A DNA stretch of 64,000 nucleotides from positions 744,001 to 808,000 of the forward strand of contig JAPFFF010000037.1 of assembly GCA_039105265.1 (NCBI GenBank), in the 5' to 3' direction. Source of the stretch: Tritrichomonas musculus. Its lineage: Eukaryota; Parabasalia; Tritrichomonadida; Tritrichomonadidae. This document shows, piece after piece, positions 42,368 to 54,200 of the stretch. Under the pieces are notes generated by a model. It had not been told where the DNA came from. It made no database searches and saw only the letters and a list, made by a program, of their open reading frames with translations. Both the position numbers and the translations under genes were made by a program. Numbering within the stretch: position 1 is the stretch's first letter; every line of letters starts with the position of its first letter.

Positions 42368-43543
42368 ATGGATTCTTCTTTTCATCTATCTGATTTTGGA
42401 CAAAGCATTTCGCCAGATATTAAACTTCACCATGATACCAATACTAACTGGGAATATAATGGCGAAGAAGGAGAAAATAGTGTTGATTTTTTAAGATCAA
42501 GAATCGCTGAAGTTGCAGCAGAGCTAGAAGGTGTAAACCAAGATATTGAAAAACGTCAGTCAATCTATGAAGCGGAGCTTACTAATCTTGCAGTTGATAT
42601 CCAAAATGCAAAGCAAAAAGCTAATGATGCTTTGGAGCAACAGCAAATAGAACAACAAAATAAACTTCAAGAGCTCAAAAATTCAGCAGAAGATGAAAGG
42701 AGTAAGATTGAAGGATACTACCACAATCTTGTTTTGCAGAATAATAGATTAATGGTTAATCAGCAAGAAGTTATGGAAATTCAGAAACAATCATCTTTAT
42801 TTGACAGTAAAAGAAAAGAGGAACTTGAAAGTCTTAGATTGAACGAGTCAAATGCTTCATTTGTGAACACTCATTTTAAAAAATTACTTGAAAAGAAGCT
42901 ATCACAATTTAGTAACAGACAACGATTAAAGAATCTCGAACAAGAGGTTTCTAACCTGCAGTCTACTCGTCGCGAGATAGACTCAAAGTTCAGACTGGAC
43001 AGATCTGATTTGCTTGGTAGGTTTGAAATTCGAACCGCTGATAACAAGATGGTCATCAATACATTGAAAGATGATATCATTGCCAGAGAGAAAGAATACA
43101 ATTCACATTTAGAAGTCACAAAGCAAAGAATTGAAAAGGAAAGAATCGCTGCTGAAAACGAACTCAAGTTTATGGCAAATCAATTAGAAACCCTCCAGAA
43201 TGTATACCAAACTGTCTTAAAGAGAAGTAGCCAGCAACTTTCGATTTTAAACCAAGATATAGAAAAGATGAAACGATTAGTTTCATCTTCAAGAGAAGAA
43301 GTTGACAAATATGAACAAGACAATTTAGAAAGGAACAAAAAATTCCATGAATTGGCAATGACTACAAATTCTTTCCGTCAATCATCATCTGGAATGGCTG
43401 ATGAACTAACTAAAACCAGAATGGAAAGAGATTTCTCAATTTCACAGATACAGAAGTATTCTACTCCTAATAGATCAAAGAAACCACCATTAAGCACATA
43501 TTCTTACTCTTATTCAGCAGGAAAAAAGAATAGTATATTTTAA
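42368..43543 (+). CDS. long coiled-coil protein, probably cytoskeletal
   Basis: 391 residues. After a 40-residue polar head (MDSSFHLSDFGQSISPDIKL), almost all of residues 45-355 are heptad-rich coiled coil with high Glu, Lys, Gln and Leu. The last 30 residues are Ser/Tyr/Pro-rich (STYSYSYSAGKK). No motor, membrane or enzymatic domain. Proteins like this are common in trichomonad costa, axostyle and basal-body structures; assignment to any of these is inference. ATG at 42368. Confidence 0.65.
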   Translation: MDSSFHLSDFGQSISPDIKLHHDTNTNWEYNGEEGENSVDFLRSRIAEVAAELEGVNQDIEKRQSIYEAELTNLAVDIQNAKQKANDALEQQQIEQQNKLQELKNSAEDERSKIEGYYHNLVLQNNRLMVNQQEVMEIQKQSSLFDSKRKEELESLRLNESNASFVNTHFKKLLEKKLSQFSNRQRLKNLEQEVSNLQSTRREIDSKFRLDRSDLLGRFEIRTADNKMVINTLKDDIIAREKEYNSHLEVTKQRIEKERIAAENELKFMANQLETLQNVYQTVLKRSSQQLSILNQDIEKMKRLVSSSREEVDKYEQDNLERNKKFHELAMTTNSFRQSSSGMADELTKTRMERDFSISQIQKYSTPNRSKKPPLSTYSYSYSAGKKNSIF

Positions 43544-43621
43544 TTAATTTCATCTCATTATAAAAAAAACTTCTTCTCATTTTTGAATATCATTTATTTA
43601 ATTGCAATTGATAATCAATTG

Positions 43622-43895
43622 TTAATACCACTATGATAGGATATATTAAAAATTTTATATTAAGAGAAGAAAATTCAATAAGTTATCACAAAAATTGTTT
43701 TATAAATTGAATTTTTTTACTGAGTATTTTGTCTATATTTTTATAGATATGAATTATGCTATTTAAATAAAATTTATTTTTATTTTTGTTTCAATTCTTT
43801 CTTATTTTTTCAATTATTAATTAAAAAATTGAGAGGATGGAAAATTGATCGTTCTATTTCATAAAACTTGATAGCATAATATAAAATAACCTTAA
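43622..43895. mobile_element. MITE-like element, diverged copy B of the TTAA family
   Basis: It shares with 7808-8145, in the same order: left end TTAA...CCACTAT-A, TTAAAAATT-TAT, AGTTATCACAAAA, TGAGTATTTT-TATATTTT, TTTTTTCAAT, a Lys-poor AAATTGAGAGGATGGAAAAT block matching AAAGTTGAAAGGAGTAAAAA, and TGATAG near the right end followed by CCTTAA. The inverted repeats are eroded. No coding capacity. Confidence 0.6.
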
Positions 43896-44067
43896 AGAAT
43901 ATATTTAAAACTTTAAACAAATTTAAAATAAAGCATATAATTATATTTATCCTCTATAACTTTTAATCTAAATATGAAGATAAAAACATTTTTAAAATAC
44001 TATTTTACTATTCAAAATTGACTTGGAAATCGTTCTTAAAAAAGTGAATTCTATTTTAATTATTTAT

Positions 44068-45351
44068 ATGTCTCTATTTCGTATAGATACACTAAAAATA
44101 GGAAAAGCTAACGATTTGGCTTTGGCTGCAAAACAAGCGCAGTCTATTCAAACTCTAACACCTCTCATATGCCACTTCATGACCCGATACTGCAACGATA
44201 AGAAACGAAGGAGAATTCTTTGTGAAATAATTCAAACAGAAAAGAGTTACGTTAGTTCTCTAGAGGCTTTACTTGAAGTATATTATAAACCTCTAGATCA
44301 ATCAATTGTTGAAAAAAGTGGTATTATTGATACCGATTCATTAAATAAATTACTTGGCGATTTCGATCAAATTTATGCTTTACATAAAAATATAATTTTA
44401 AAAACAATGGAAACCGTTTATGATGATCTTCAAGAACCATTTCCACCTCATGATGCCTTCTTGAAAGTGGCAAATGCATTTATTGAAATTTATCCTCGCA
44501 TGCGTCAAGTTTATTTAACATATTTGGCTAATAATTTACAATCCGAAGCAATTCTCACAAAATTGAAAAAGAATCGCAAGTTTCGGAATTTCTTGGATGA
44601 AGCTCTTTTTAATCCAGCAGCAAAATGCCAAGAACTAGATGATTTTCTAATTCTTCCTACACAACGTATAGCATCTTACAGACTCCTCTTCGAAAGAATT
44701 CTTAAGAACTTTCCAACAGAAACCCATCAAAAAGAACATGATCAATACACAATTGCTCTGAACCAACTCATTCAAATAGGTACTGAAATGAATTCTGAAA
44801 ATAATGATCAACAAGTCGCTAAAGAACTTTTATCAGTTACTGAAATTATTGGCAAGGTTCCACAAGGCTTTGTTTTTATGAAACCAGGCAGAAGATTTTT
44901 AGGTAAATTCAATTGCACGGAAATTGTTGAAACTGATAAGAAGAAATCTCCCAAAAAATGCCAAATATTTGTTATGAACGATGTTGCTATAGTTACGGTA
45001 CGTGATGAATGGTCTGTTTTCTCAGCCACAAAGTATTCATTTATTGAAGCTGTTCCCCTATCGCAAATTCATTTTCGTCCATACGATTTTGAAAACAGTG
45101 ATCAAAATAAGTCATTTATACTTATATCAGATGGAAATGAATATCCTTTCATAGTCGAAGATTCAATTCTTCGTGATAACATTGTTTTCAAGATTAAGAA
45201 ATTAAAGAGGCACATATATGATCATGCTTCTAAAATGTCAGAGTGTGGATTAGCTTATATAACTAAAAATATGGATGCAATTCATGATTCATATTTCAAC
45301 CCAAAGAAAATAATGACACGAGCAGAAGCCATCGAATCGCTTAAAATTTAA
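44068..45351 (+). CDS. Rho guanine nucleotide exchange factor (DH domain, PH-like C-terminus)
   Basis: 427 residues from the first ATG; upstream the frame opens only at a TTG (44023). The DH domain begins at about residue 45 with RRRILCEIIQTEKSYVSSLE (conserved region 1: ExIxTExxYVxxL), continues with YLANNLQSEAILTKLKKNRK, and contains DFLILPTQRIASYRLLFERI (conserved region 3: LxxPxQRxxxYxLLLxxI), the signature surface that drives GDP release from Rho or Rac. Residues about 255-385 are beta-rich and fit a PH domain. Trichomonads have many Rac-like GTPases controlling actin-based amoeboid change. Length and order fit a minimal DH-PH exchange factor. Confidence 0.88.
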   Translation: MSLFRIDTLKIGKANDLALAAKQAQSIQTLTPLICHFMTRYCNDKKRRRILCEIIQTEKSYVSSLEALLEVYYKPLDQSIVEKSGIIDTDSLNKLLGDFDQIYALHKNIILKTMETVYDDLQEPFPPHDAFLKVANAFIEIYPRMRQVYLTYLANNLQSEAILTKLKKNRKFRNFLDEALFNPAAKCQELDDFLILPTQRIASYRLLFERILKNFPTETHQKEHDQYTIALNQLIQIGTEMNSENNDQQVAKELLSVTEIIGKVPQGFVFMKPGRRFLGKFNCTEIVETDKKKSPKKCQIFVMNDVAIVTVRDEWSVFSATKYSFIEAVPLSQIHFRPYDFENSDQNKSFILISDGNEYPFIVEDSILRDNIVFKIKKLKRHIYDHASKMSECGLAYITKNMDAIHDSYFNPKKIMTRAEAIESLKI

Positions 45352-45476
45352 AATAGTTATTTTTTTATTTTTTACAAATAAACATGAATTTTTAACTCCA
45401 TATCTTTGCTTATGATTTTAATAATTGAATGATTTTCTTTAATTTCTCTCAAAAAATAATTTTATTCAATTAAGAA

Positions 45477-47912
45477 ATGGCTTTGAACAAAGAAGATGAT
45501 GAAACATTTAAATTACTAAGATCATTTCAAATTAGTTATTTCAAAGCTCATGAAAAAGAAGGTGAATATCCTGACCCTATAGATCAAATACGAATTTGGA
45601 AGTTTGTTATTAAATTAGCATCTTTGTCTCCAAGCCAAATATATGCACAAACATTTCCTTATATTTCATTTTACAATTCAATTGTTCCAGAGTTTTCAAA
45701 AGACAATCCAGAGTTTATGTATCGCCAGGTTGAAGATATGAAAACCACCAAGAATGTACAAAATGTTGTTATTTCAATAAAACCTTATATACGTGTGCTT
45801 CCTTTCCTTGAAATTGATTTGATTTTTTCAATATTCAATATTTCAATTAATATTATCACACAAAGTTTAAAAGTTCATCCAAATCAGATACCAAAAACTT
45901 TTGTTTCAACATTCGATGATGTTTTAGTTGAAGATTTTAGTTTAGAATCTTTTAAAGCTGTTGTTGAGTATTTTAAGGAAATGATTGATTCAGAGCAAAA
46001 AGCGCAGGCACTTTTTATTTTTTCATGCTTTGCTCTTGATTTTGTAAAGATTGATGACCATCTTGATCAATTCGTTAAAGAAACCTTGATTGACGCATTA
46101 AACTCAGAAGAAGATATCATAGTTATTGCTGGCTTTAATTTATTGAACGAATATTCAAGCCATTTCCAATTTGAACCAGAGTCAGCTCCTCCTACCGACT
46201 TTCTGATTGATGCAATTTTTCCAAGACTACTTTCACAGAATGACAACCTTTCGCGACATGCACATGAAGCTGCAGAAGCTATGATCAAATGTCGCATTTT
46301 TCAAGAAGATTATGCGATGAATCAGATTTTAACGACTTTTGATCAATATCCTGTCAACAATATTGATGACTTTTTCAATTTACTTCATGTAATCTTATAC
46401 CCAGTGAATGATTACCAAGAAATTGATTATAAGCCAGAAATGAAGAAGTTAGTTCCAATCCGATCATTTGTACTTGACAAACTTAAAAACAACCCGGAAC
46501 CAATCACCAAAGCACATTGCATCAATGTAATTAGTGATTTGATGAGCATTAAGAAATCTTTTGTGAAAAAAAGCGTTGTTTTTGCATTCGAGGAAACTAA
46601 AAAATTAATTTCACGTAAAAAGACCAATACATATCATTTGATATCTTCTTTTCTCGATGGAATGTATACCAATTATGAGCAATACCAATCAGAAATCATT
46701 GATCTCATTCCACAGCTATGCGAAGTTTTGTCAAAAGAAAAACCACTAAGCAAAAAGCAGAGGCTTGATTTGGGAATGGACATTGCTTCAATTTGCCATA
46801 AGGCAAACAAGGCTCCTCCATCATTACTATCTGCTTTTGCACAAAGCTCTATTAACTCAAAAGTTTTTTCAGAAGTATTACAAGGGTGCTGTATTGTTCT
46901 TCAAATAATGACCTTTTTAAATAAAAAATCTCTCAAAATTATTTTTGAAAGATTATATCAACATGTTAGAAGCCCAAGCGATAACAAATCAATGAATTTT
47001 CTTGTTAGGACAATGAGAAAACTTCTAACAAAATGCAAAGTTGAATCACCAACTTCAGAAAACTTTCTTAAAATGATTTTATCAAATATCCATTTACTCA
47101 TACAAGACGATTTAACTTTAACAACAAATGAATATACCAAATATCTATGCGCAATGACAAAAACATATCCAGAGATCGCCCCAGCAGTTTTCAATCGCTT
47201 TTATGAAATAATATCAGCCGGCCGAATTCCGCCACCATGCTTCTTTTTGCCAATAATAGCCACCATTGAAACAAAAAAGGTTAGTAAGGAAGATGTTGAA
47301 AACTTATGTCAAAAACAAATCAAATCTATCCTCAAAAAAAAGAAAACCAGAGATATTTCGAAATTGGTTTGCGTAACAATTGAAACTTTGCATACTATTT
47401 TTAATAATTACCCTGAAGCTTTAAATCCGATTGAAGAGAAAGTTGATCTTGTTGCTAACTTTTTAAAGGATGTTGACTTAAGTGAACAAGAAAATCCAGA
47501 AATGCAGAATTTGCTTGAAATAGTGCCTGATGCTTGCAATTTTATTCTTGATGTTTACGCAAATGTTCAAAGTATTGATATAAATATCGACTTACTTGTT
47601 ACAATTTTCAATCTACTTCCTTTTCCAGTAGAAGTGAAGTGCAATGCATCAATTCTTGAAAGTTTACTCAAAATAGTGAATAATGAAAAATTCGCAAAAT
47701 GGAAGATCAAATCATGCAGAACATTTGCCGCTTACTTGCTACTCAATAAAAAAGATTTAGATGAATTCAAATTTAATCCAAAACTTGTTGAACAAATGGT
47801 TTCCGTTCTGAAAGAAGTTGCTTCAGAAAATCCACAAAACTTCGATAAAATTCTTAAACATTTCCAAAATAAGACTCGTGATATTCCAAAACTAAAAGAA
47901 CTTATCCAATAA
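45477..47912 (+). CDS. HEAT-repeat-like alpha-solenoid protein
   Basis: 811 residues, nearly all paired amphipathic helices (VLPFLEIDLIFSIFNISINI, LDLGMDIASICHKANKAPPS, ESLLKIVNNEKFAKWKIKSC). No membrane helix or catalytic motif. The size and uniform helical texture resemble karyopherins, exportins or adaptor large subunits, and the N-terminal region could be importin-like, but no diagnostic motif is visible. It is tandem to the RhoGEF with a 125-bp spacer containing TCTCAAAAAATAATT shortly before the ATG. Confidence 0.6.
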   Translation: MALNKEDDETFKLLRSFQISYFKAHEKEGEYPDPIDQIRIWKFVIKLASLSPSQIYAQTFPYISFYNSIVPEFSKDNPEFMYRQVEDMKTTKNVQNVVISIKPYIRVLPFLEIDLIFSIFNISINIITQSLKVHPNQIPKTFVSTFDDVLVEDFSLESFKAVVEYFKEMIDSEQKAQALFIFSCFALDFVKIDDHLDQFVKETLIDALNSEEDIIVIAGFNLLNEYSSHFQFEPESAPPTDFLIDAIFPRLLSQNDNLSRHAHEAAEAMIKCRIFQEDYAMNQILTTFDQYPVNNIDDFFNLLHVILYPVNDYQEIDYKPEMKKLVPIRSFVLDKLKNNPEPITKAHCINVISDLMSIKKSFVKKSVVFAFEETKKLISRKKTNTYHLISSFLDGMYTNYEQYQSEIIDLIPQLCEVLSKEKPLSKKQRLDLGMDIASICHKANKAPPSLLSAFAQSSINSKVFSEVLQGCCIVLQIMTFLNKKSLKIIFERLYQHVRSPSDNKSMNFLVRTMRKLLTKCKVESPTSENFLKMILSNIHLLIQDDLTLTTNEYTKYLCAMTKTYPEIAPAVFNRFYEIISAGRIPPPCFFLPIIATIETKKVSKEDVENLCQKQIKSILKKKKTRDISKLVCVTIETLHTIFNNYPEALNPIEEKVDLVANFLKDVDLSEQENPEMQNLLEIVPDACNFILDVYANVQSIDINIDLLVTIFNLLPFPVEVKCNASILESLLKIVNNEKFAKWKIKSCRTFAAYLLLNKKDLDEFKFNPKLVEQMVSVLKEVASENPQNFDKILKHFQNKTRDIPKLKELIQ

Positions 47913-48206
47913 TATTGTCATTAATATGAATAATTTTCTATATATAAAATATATTATCTATTTTAATTTTATTTATTTTTTCTAAAGAAAAGAAAAGTAT
48001 TCCATGCTTTTGACTTAGAAGTTTTAAGCAATATCCTATCTTTTTTTTAAATTAAATTTCTAAAACACTGAGATAAGAAATATCATCTAATTCATTCTGT
48101 ATAATCAAATCATCTTGCTAATTGTGCATACATTTATTTTGATTTGTATAATTATATATCATTAAAAAAAATATTTATATTATTATTGAGTGCTAATTTT
48201 TTTTAT

Positions 48207-51200
48207 TTAATCAGTCTCATTAGATATTCCTAATAATTTATTCAATACTCCAACAAATTCATCTTTTAGATTTGTGAAATCAGAAGTCTCCCCTGTTAGA
48301 TAATCCATTAAATAATTATTACAGAATTTATCAATATTTTTCTTTAAAGATTGCGAAATCTGGAAACTATTGAAAATTGTAATAACTTCCATATCAATTT
48401 TATCATATCCATCAGTATCCAGATTAACAATTTGAATTTTGTTATTTTTAGTATTCTTAGAGATGAAAGTATTATAAATTTTATAAATTTCAGGTAGAAT
48501 CAGCTCAGGGAAATAAATAACATCACGTGCATATTGGTTATAACTTTTAATTTCAATTTCAGATTTATCGAACAAATACTGAAGAAAATTGAAATCAAAT
48601 GAATCATTGCCCTTTGCCAATTTTATAACAAATTCGTCAATTTCATTCAGATTATTCATCTTATTAATCAATTCAGCGTTCAAAATGAACATTCTAATAA
48701 GTGATCCAAGTAATGGCATTTGCTTTGAAATAATGTCAAAGAACTTTCTTTTTATATCAACATCCAAATATTTATCATTATTATCATTTTTAATATCTTC
48801 AATTAGCCCCCTGAATAATTCATGAATGTTTTTGAAATTCTTTTCTGAATATCTGTAAATTAGATCAAAAAGATGTGCCTTCTTTTCATCATTTTTTATG
48901 ACAATTTTATAACTTGCTTTCAATTCTTCATATTTTTCTTCCATAAAAACTATGAAGATTTCTTTGCGATTTTCATTATATGCTTTTGTAAAGAGAATCG
49001 AATCGACGATCTTTTTAGATGTATAATTTGATATGGATGAATGAGAGACTGATTCAATCCAAAAAAGAGGCCATTCTTTTGATGAATAAAGACCTTCTGG
49101 TATTTCATTTGCCTTTAAATGATAAATAATTATTATGTTTATATGGTGTGATTTAGAAGCTTTTAGAAGACAATCTCGAATTTCACGATCATGCTCTATT
49201 TGAAACTGATTCAATCGAAAGATTATACTTTCAGTATATTTGTTTTCAGGGCTATCTATTTTTGATTTAAGATCTGCCAGACTGGTAATTTCAGAATCAA
49301 ATAAAACAATCGTTTTCTTAAGACAAATCTTTTTCTTTTCACCATCTTTTGTGAGTTTTTCAGTTTCAGAATATTCTTTGATACCAAGTTCAACCAGAGG
49401 CTCAAAGTTTATTTCTTCCATCATTGGAGTTAAAGTTAAAAATATTCCTTTGAATTGCTTTTCTAAAATTATTTCTACTTCCACTTCTTCTTCTTCTTCT
49501 TCTTCCTCTTCCTCTTCTTCTTCTTCTTTTTTAATATAGCGAATACCAGCCTCTACTTCTTCAAATTCAAACGTTTGGTCATTACGAACTTTACTAATCA
49601 ATTTGTTAATGGAACCATCATTATCTAATGAATTATAATTGGGAGGAAATGGAAAGAATATGTCACATTCTTTGTTTTGAGCTAAATTATAAAGTTTATC
49701 ATATTCGTTTGACCAATAATATTTCAACTCGATATTCTTATTTTCTGCAGATTTTGTTAATTTTTTCATATTTTCTCTTGACCTCCCAAATCGTTCTTCT
49801 TGATTAGCACGAATCGATAAAATAACAAAATCTTGATTCAAACTGAACAATTCTGTAGATTCTTCTTCTTCTTCATTAAGATTAACATGTTCTATTTTCT
49901 TTTCATAATTTTTATATAAATAACAATCACGAGTTCCAGCTAAATCAGTTGTTGCAAAAATAACAGGCAGAACTTTTCGTTCCTCTTTTGAATCATATTT
50001 TGGAATTTCAGAAACATTGGTTAAAAAATGCTTCAAATAATCACGAATGATTAATGTGTATGGCGTTGAATAAGAAACTATTTCATTACGCTTTTCTTTC
50101 AAATTTTCAATGATTTTGAATTCATCAAGTTGATCGTAATCCAAATAAAATTGATTGAGCCTATCAAGAAGAGGAATTGGGAAAGAATCAGCAGAATTTC
50201 TATTATGAAAATCACTTTCATTCATAATGAAACAAAAGACGATATTTTGAGGATATCCTCTTAGTTGGACTGAGAAGCCACTTTGGCTTATCAGTGGTTT
50301 TCTTGTTGTTAAATTAGCTTTCTTTTCATTTGGCGCATTTAAAAGATCCAAAAGAGCATCTGTTAAAGTAACATTACCAATAATTAACATGTAGTAAATG
50401 ACATTCTCGTCAAATTTCTGAATTTTTTCGACTATTGTTTGGATTGCTTCATCCATTGTTATTTGGCGATTAAGTTTGAAGTCACTTGGATATATTGTAA
50501 TAAACCTAATATCTAAATCTTTATTAGGTCGATATTGCTCTGTTGTTTTTTCAAGAAGAGGCTTAATGAAATCTAAACATTCATAGTTTCTTGTTCTAAA
50601 GCAAAAAGCTCTTTTTGAAACATCTTCTTCTTTTTCCATAAACTTTTGACGGAATAATTTGTAATTATCAAATTTTGGATCATTAACAGCATTTGTTAAT
50701 TCATTAAAACAATTGTTATCAGCAATTTTCAATAAACTTTCATAGCTAGACTTATATTCCTTTTCATCAAGATCTTGAATGATTTTTATGAATTCATGTC
50801 TGCCATTTTTTTTATTAATAATACTTTTAATATCAATAAAGCAATTTTCTGGATGTGGTTCCTTAGCTTTTTTCTTCACAATTTCACAGAATTTTTTATA
50901 AAACCCATAATGATCTTCTTCGGGACCCAGAAATATTTGCTTAAATGCATTAAAGTTACCATGCTGTTGCTCATTAATCTTTTCACCAATACTTTTATAT
51001 GCTTTTTCATCTTCATTTTTCCTACGCAAATTATTAATTAATAACTTGAGTTTTTGAAATGAATCAGAAGGATTACATGAAATTGCAGATATCATGTAAA
51101 GACAAAGATTATCAACAGTAAAATCATCAAAACTTTCATGGAAGATTGTATTAAAAAGCAAGTAAAGAGGCCTTAGAGTGAGCATTTCTGGTCTTTCTTT

Positions 51201-54200
51201 ATTTGGTGTAAGTGTCCATAGTTCTTCCAAGAATTTGATATATTTACCATTAAATATGTTTGATTCTTCTAGAAAATCGAAAAAGTTATGTGATGGGTTA
51301 AAGTAATTCAATTCAAAATCTTTCACTTTTTTAGTTGTAATAACTTGGCCGTTACGCTCCTTTTCAGATAAACAGAAAGCTTTAGATATATCTTCATCAG
51401 TTGGAAGGTCAGTACAGATTAAAATACCTCGATTCATATTAGCAAAGTCGAGTGCATAATTTGATGCAGCAATTGACATTACCGGAACAAGTGTTGAACC
51501 AGACCCAGAATCCATCATTATTCCTTTATCAAAGTAATAATGAAGCAATTTAAGAGGTCTCGTCTCATTCAAGTTGGCTAAACCAAGTTCATCAATTACA
51601 CAAACAGCAGCCGAGTTCTCATGAGTCAACATAAAAACTGCACAATCTCTGTAATGAGAATTTAAACCTTCAGCTTCAGAAATTCTTGTTGATAGGTAAG
51701 TTGTACTGAAAAAGTTATTCTTCTTATTTCCTTCCTTTGATTTGTAATCAACGAACATTTGAATTGCTAATGTCTTCGATGTTCCAGGCATTCCAATAAT
51801 CAAACATGGAATAATAGAACCTTTGTCATTTTTTGAACATGAATAGCATGATGATATTGCAAAAAGATGAGTCATTAATGAATTCAACTTGAAAATACTA
51901 GAATCAGCAAGTCCTCCATCATCTTTGATGTCATCATCTTCTTTACTATCTTTTTTACTCTTTTTTTTACTCTTTTTTTTACTCTTTTTTTTAACACCTT
52001 TTTTACTATCTTCTTTACTATCTTCTTTACTATCTTCTTTACTATCTTTTTTACTATCTTCTTTACTATCTTCTTTACTATCTTCTTTACTATCTTCTTT
52101 ACTATCTTTTTTACTATCTTCTTTACTATCTTTTTTACTATCTTCTTCATCAGCTTCATTCTTTTTAATTTTATAAATATATTTGGCACATTTTAGCCAT
52201 GAATAATTTCTTAAAATGGCCATCCAATCATCTTGTCTCTCGACATGTGGTGGCTTTTGAGTGGTTACTGCATCTGTCGGTGGGGTCCACCAAGCATCAC
52301 CATTAGTAAGCTTTTCTAATAAAGCCGACCGAATATCAAGTGAATAATAACTTCTATCACTTGAAAATTTAATTTTGAGGCCAAAATCTTTACACCTTGA
52401 TAAAATTTCTTCTTCAATTTGTGTAGAAATACCTAAATAACCATCAACAGTGTCTATTTTAGATTTACTTGAAAATCTGAATACAATTGATATTAACATG
52501 CTCAAAACAATTGATTGAGGAATTATCTTCTTTAAAAGGATTTCTTCAGTAACTATTGAATGATCTTCAGTATTTGTTAGATCACCTTTATATAAGTATA
52601 CATTAACGAGCTTTCTCAAAAAGTGAATGAAAAATTGCATGCAACGCTTAACATCACGATAAGACAAAATACTCTTCAATTGCATCAGCTTTCTTACTTC
52701 TTTAAATGCTATAGACAATAAACTGTGAATAATTAGAGATATTTTATCTTTGAACTTTTTGATCGTGTTATGAATAACAATGAAGTTTTCTTTGTTTTCT
52801 GTTTTCAACTTTAAAAGATTCTTTTCTTTGTTTTCTTCATCATCATCACTCACATATGTTTGATCCAAAAGAGAATTTAAATATAAAACGATAATATGAT
52901 AAACTGTTTTGCTTTCATCAGGGGGATAAAATTGTTCACTGTGAGCTGATTTCTCTTTTCTATCATCATCAGTGAAGTTGAATAATTCAGGATTTGACCG
53001 TAAGACAATCATTTTCGAAGAATATGAAAGCTCACGAACATTGTAAGCTAACTTATTTAAATCAATATATTCATAAATATCATGAATATCACTTGGCGGG
53101 ATGCGGCATAGCCTAAGCTTGCTGATTCTATTTGGAATAATTTGCTTAATACCAACACGAGAAAGACTACGTGCAAGATTATTGACTTTTAGATATGGAT
53201 TGATGGCTGCCATGAAGATAATAGACTTATCCTTATAATATGCGTTCTTCAAGTTATAATTACTCATTTCATTAATAATGTAACTAGAAATAGGTGAAGT
53301 ATTAAGCTCATCAAAGAAGAAAATTTGCTTTAACTTATATTGCTTTGATGCATTTGTTTCTAAATCAATAGTTCGCAAAACTTCATCCAACTGTAAGGCA
53401 CCATGACAATCTATCTGGTGATATGACCACATAAATCCATCCTTATCATTCAAATCTCTGCTAATTGGAACTATTTTGATCAGCGTACTAAGTAATTGAA
53501 CGCTCAATGTTTTACCAACACCGGTAAATCCTTCGAAGATGATTGGTTGTTTCAAGATGATTCTAATAATCATGATGACAAATCGCTTAACGATTGTCAT
53601 CGTCAAAGTCATGCTACAAATTGATTTAATTACATCTATATTTGTTAGCTCATTAATAAGATCTAAAGGTTGCGTATCGGCATTGCTTTTGAAAATTTTA
53701 CTAATTATATCGAAAGTAATCGTCCAATTCTGTATCTTTGAAGCATTAAGATTTGCTTCATAGGCATCTTTACCTTGACTGATTTCAATCAAATAATCTT
53801 GCAGTTTTTCATAATTTGCTGATTGCTTGAAATCATTTAATATGACACCATCAGTAATCTTACGATAATTATATTTATTTTGTAAATCATCATTTGGCAA
53901 ATTATCATTATTATAAAAGAATGATCGAATAATACTAAAGAAGTAAGCTTGATCATTTACGTAATTCAATTGATTAGAATACACAACAATATTCTCGTCA
54001 TTTTTCAATTCCTCGAAGAACTTATTGCCAAGAATAGTTGAATCATCAATTGTCCCAATTTTGCTTTTTATTGAATCAACAAAATTTGAAGTGTTCCATT
54101 CAATTTTTTCATCAATTGATGAGAAACATAATAAATTCCATTTATCTCGGTTTGGCTTGTTACTAAAAAGACTCTGATTAGCCATAATAATGAATGATTT

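Noticed and set aside
44023-44067. Upstream extension of the RhoGEF gene
   Set aside because: It starts at a TTG; ATG at 44068 is the first valid start.
51884-52189. Long frames on both strands (IVKK repeats on minus, Leu/Ser repeats on plus) over the SKKD region
   Set aside because: They are produced by the 12-bp repeat of the AAA+ gene, which keeps all frames open; composition is purely repetitive.
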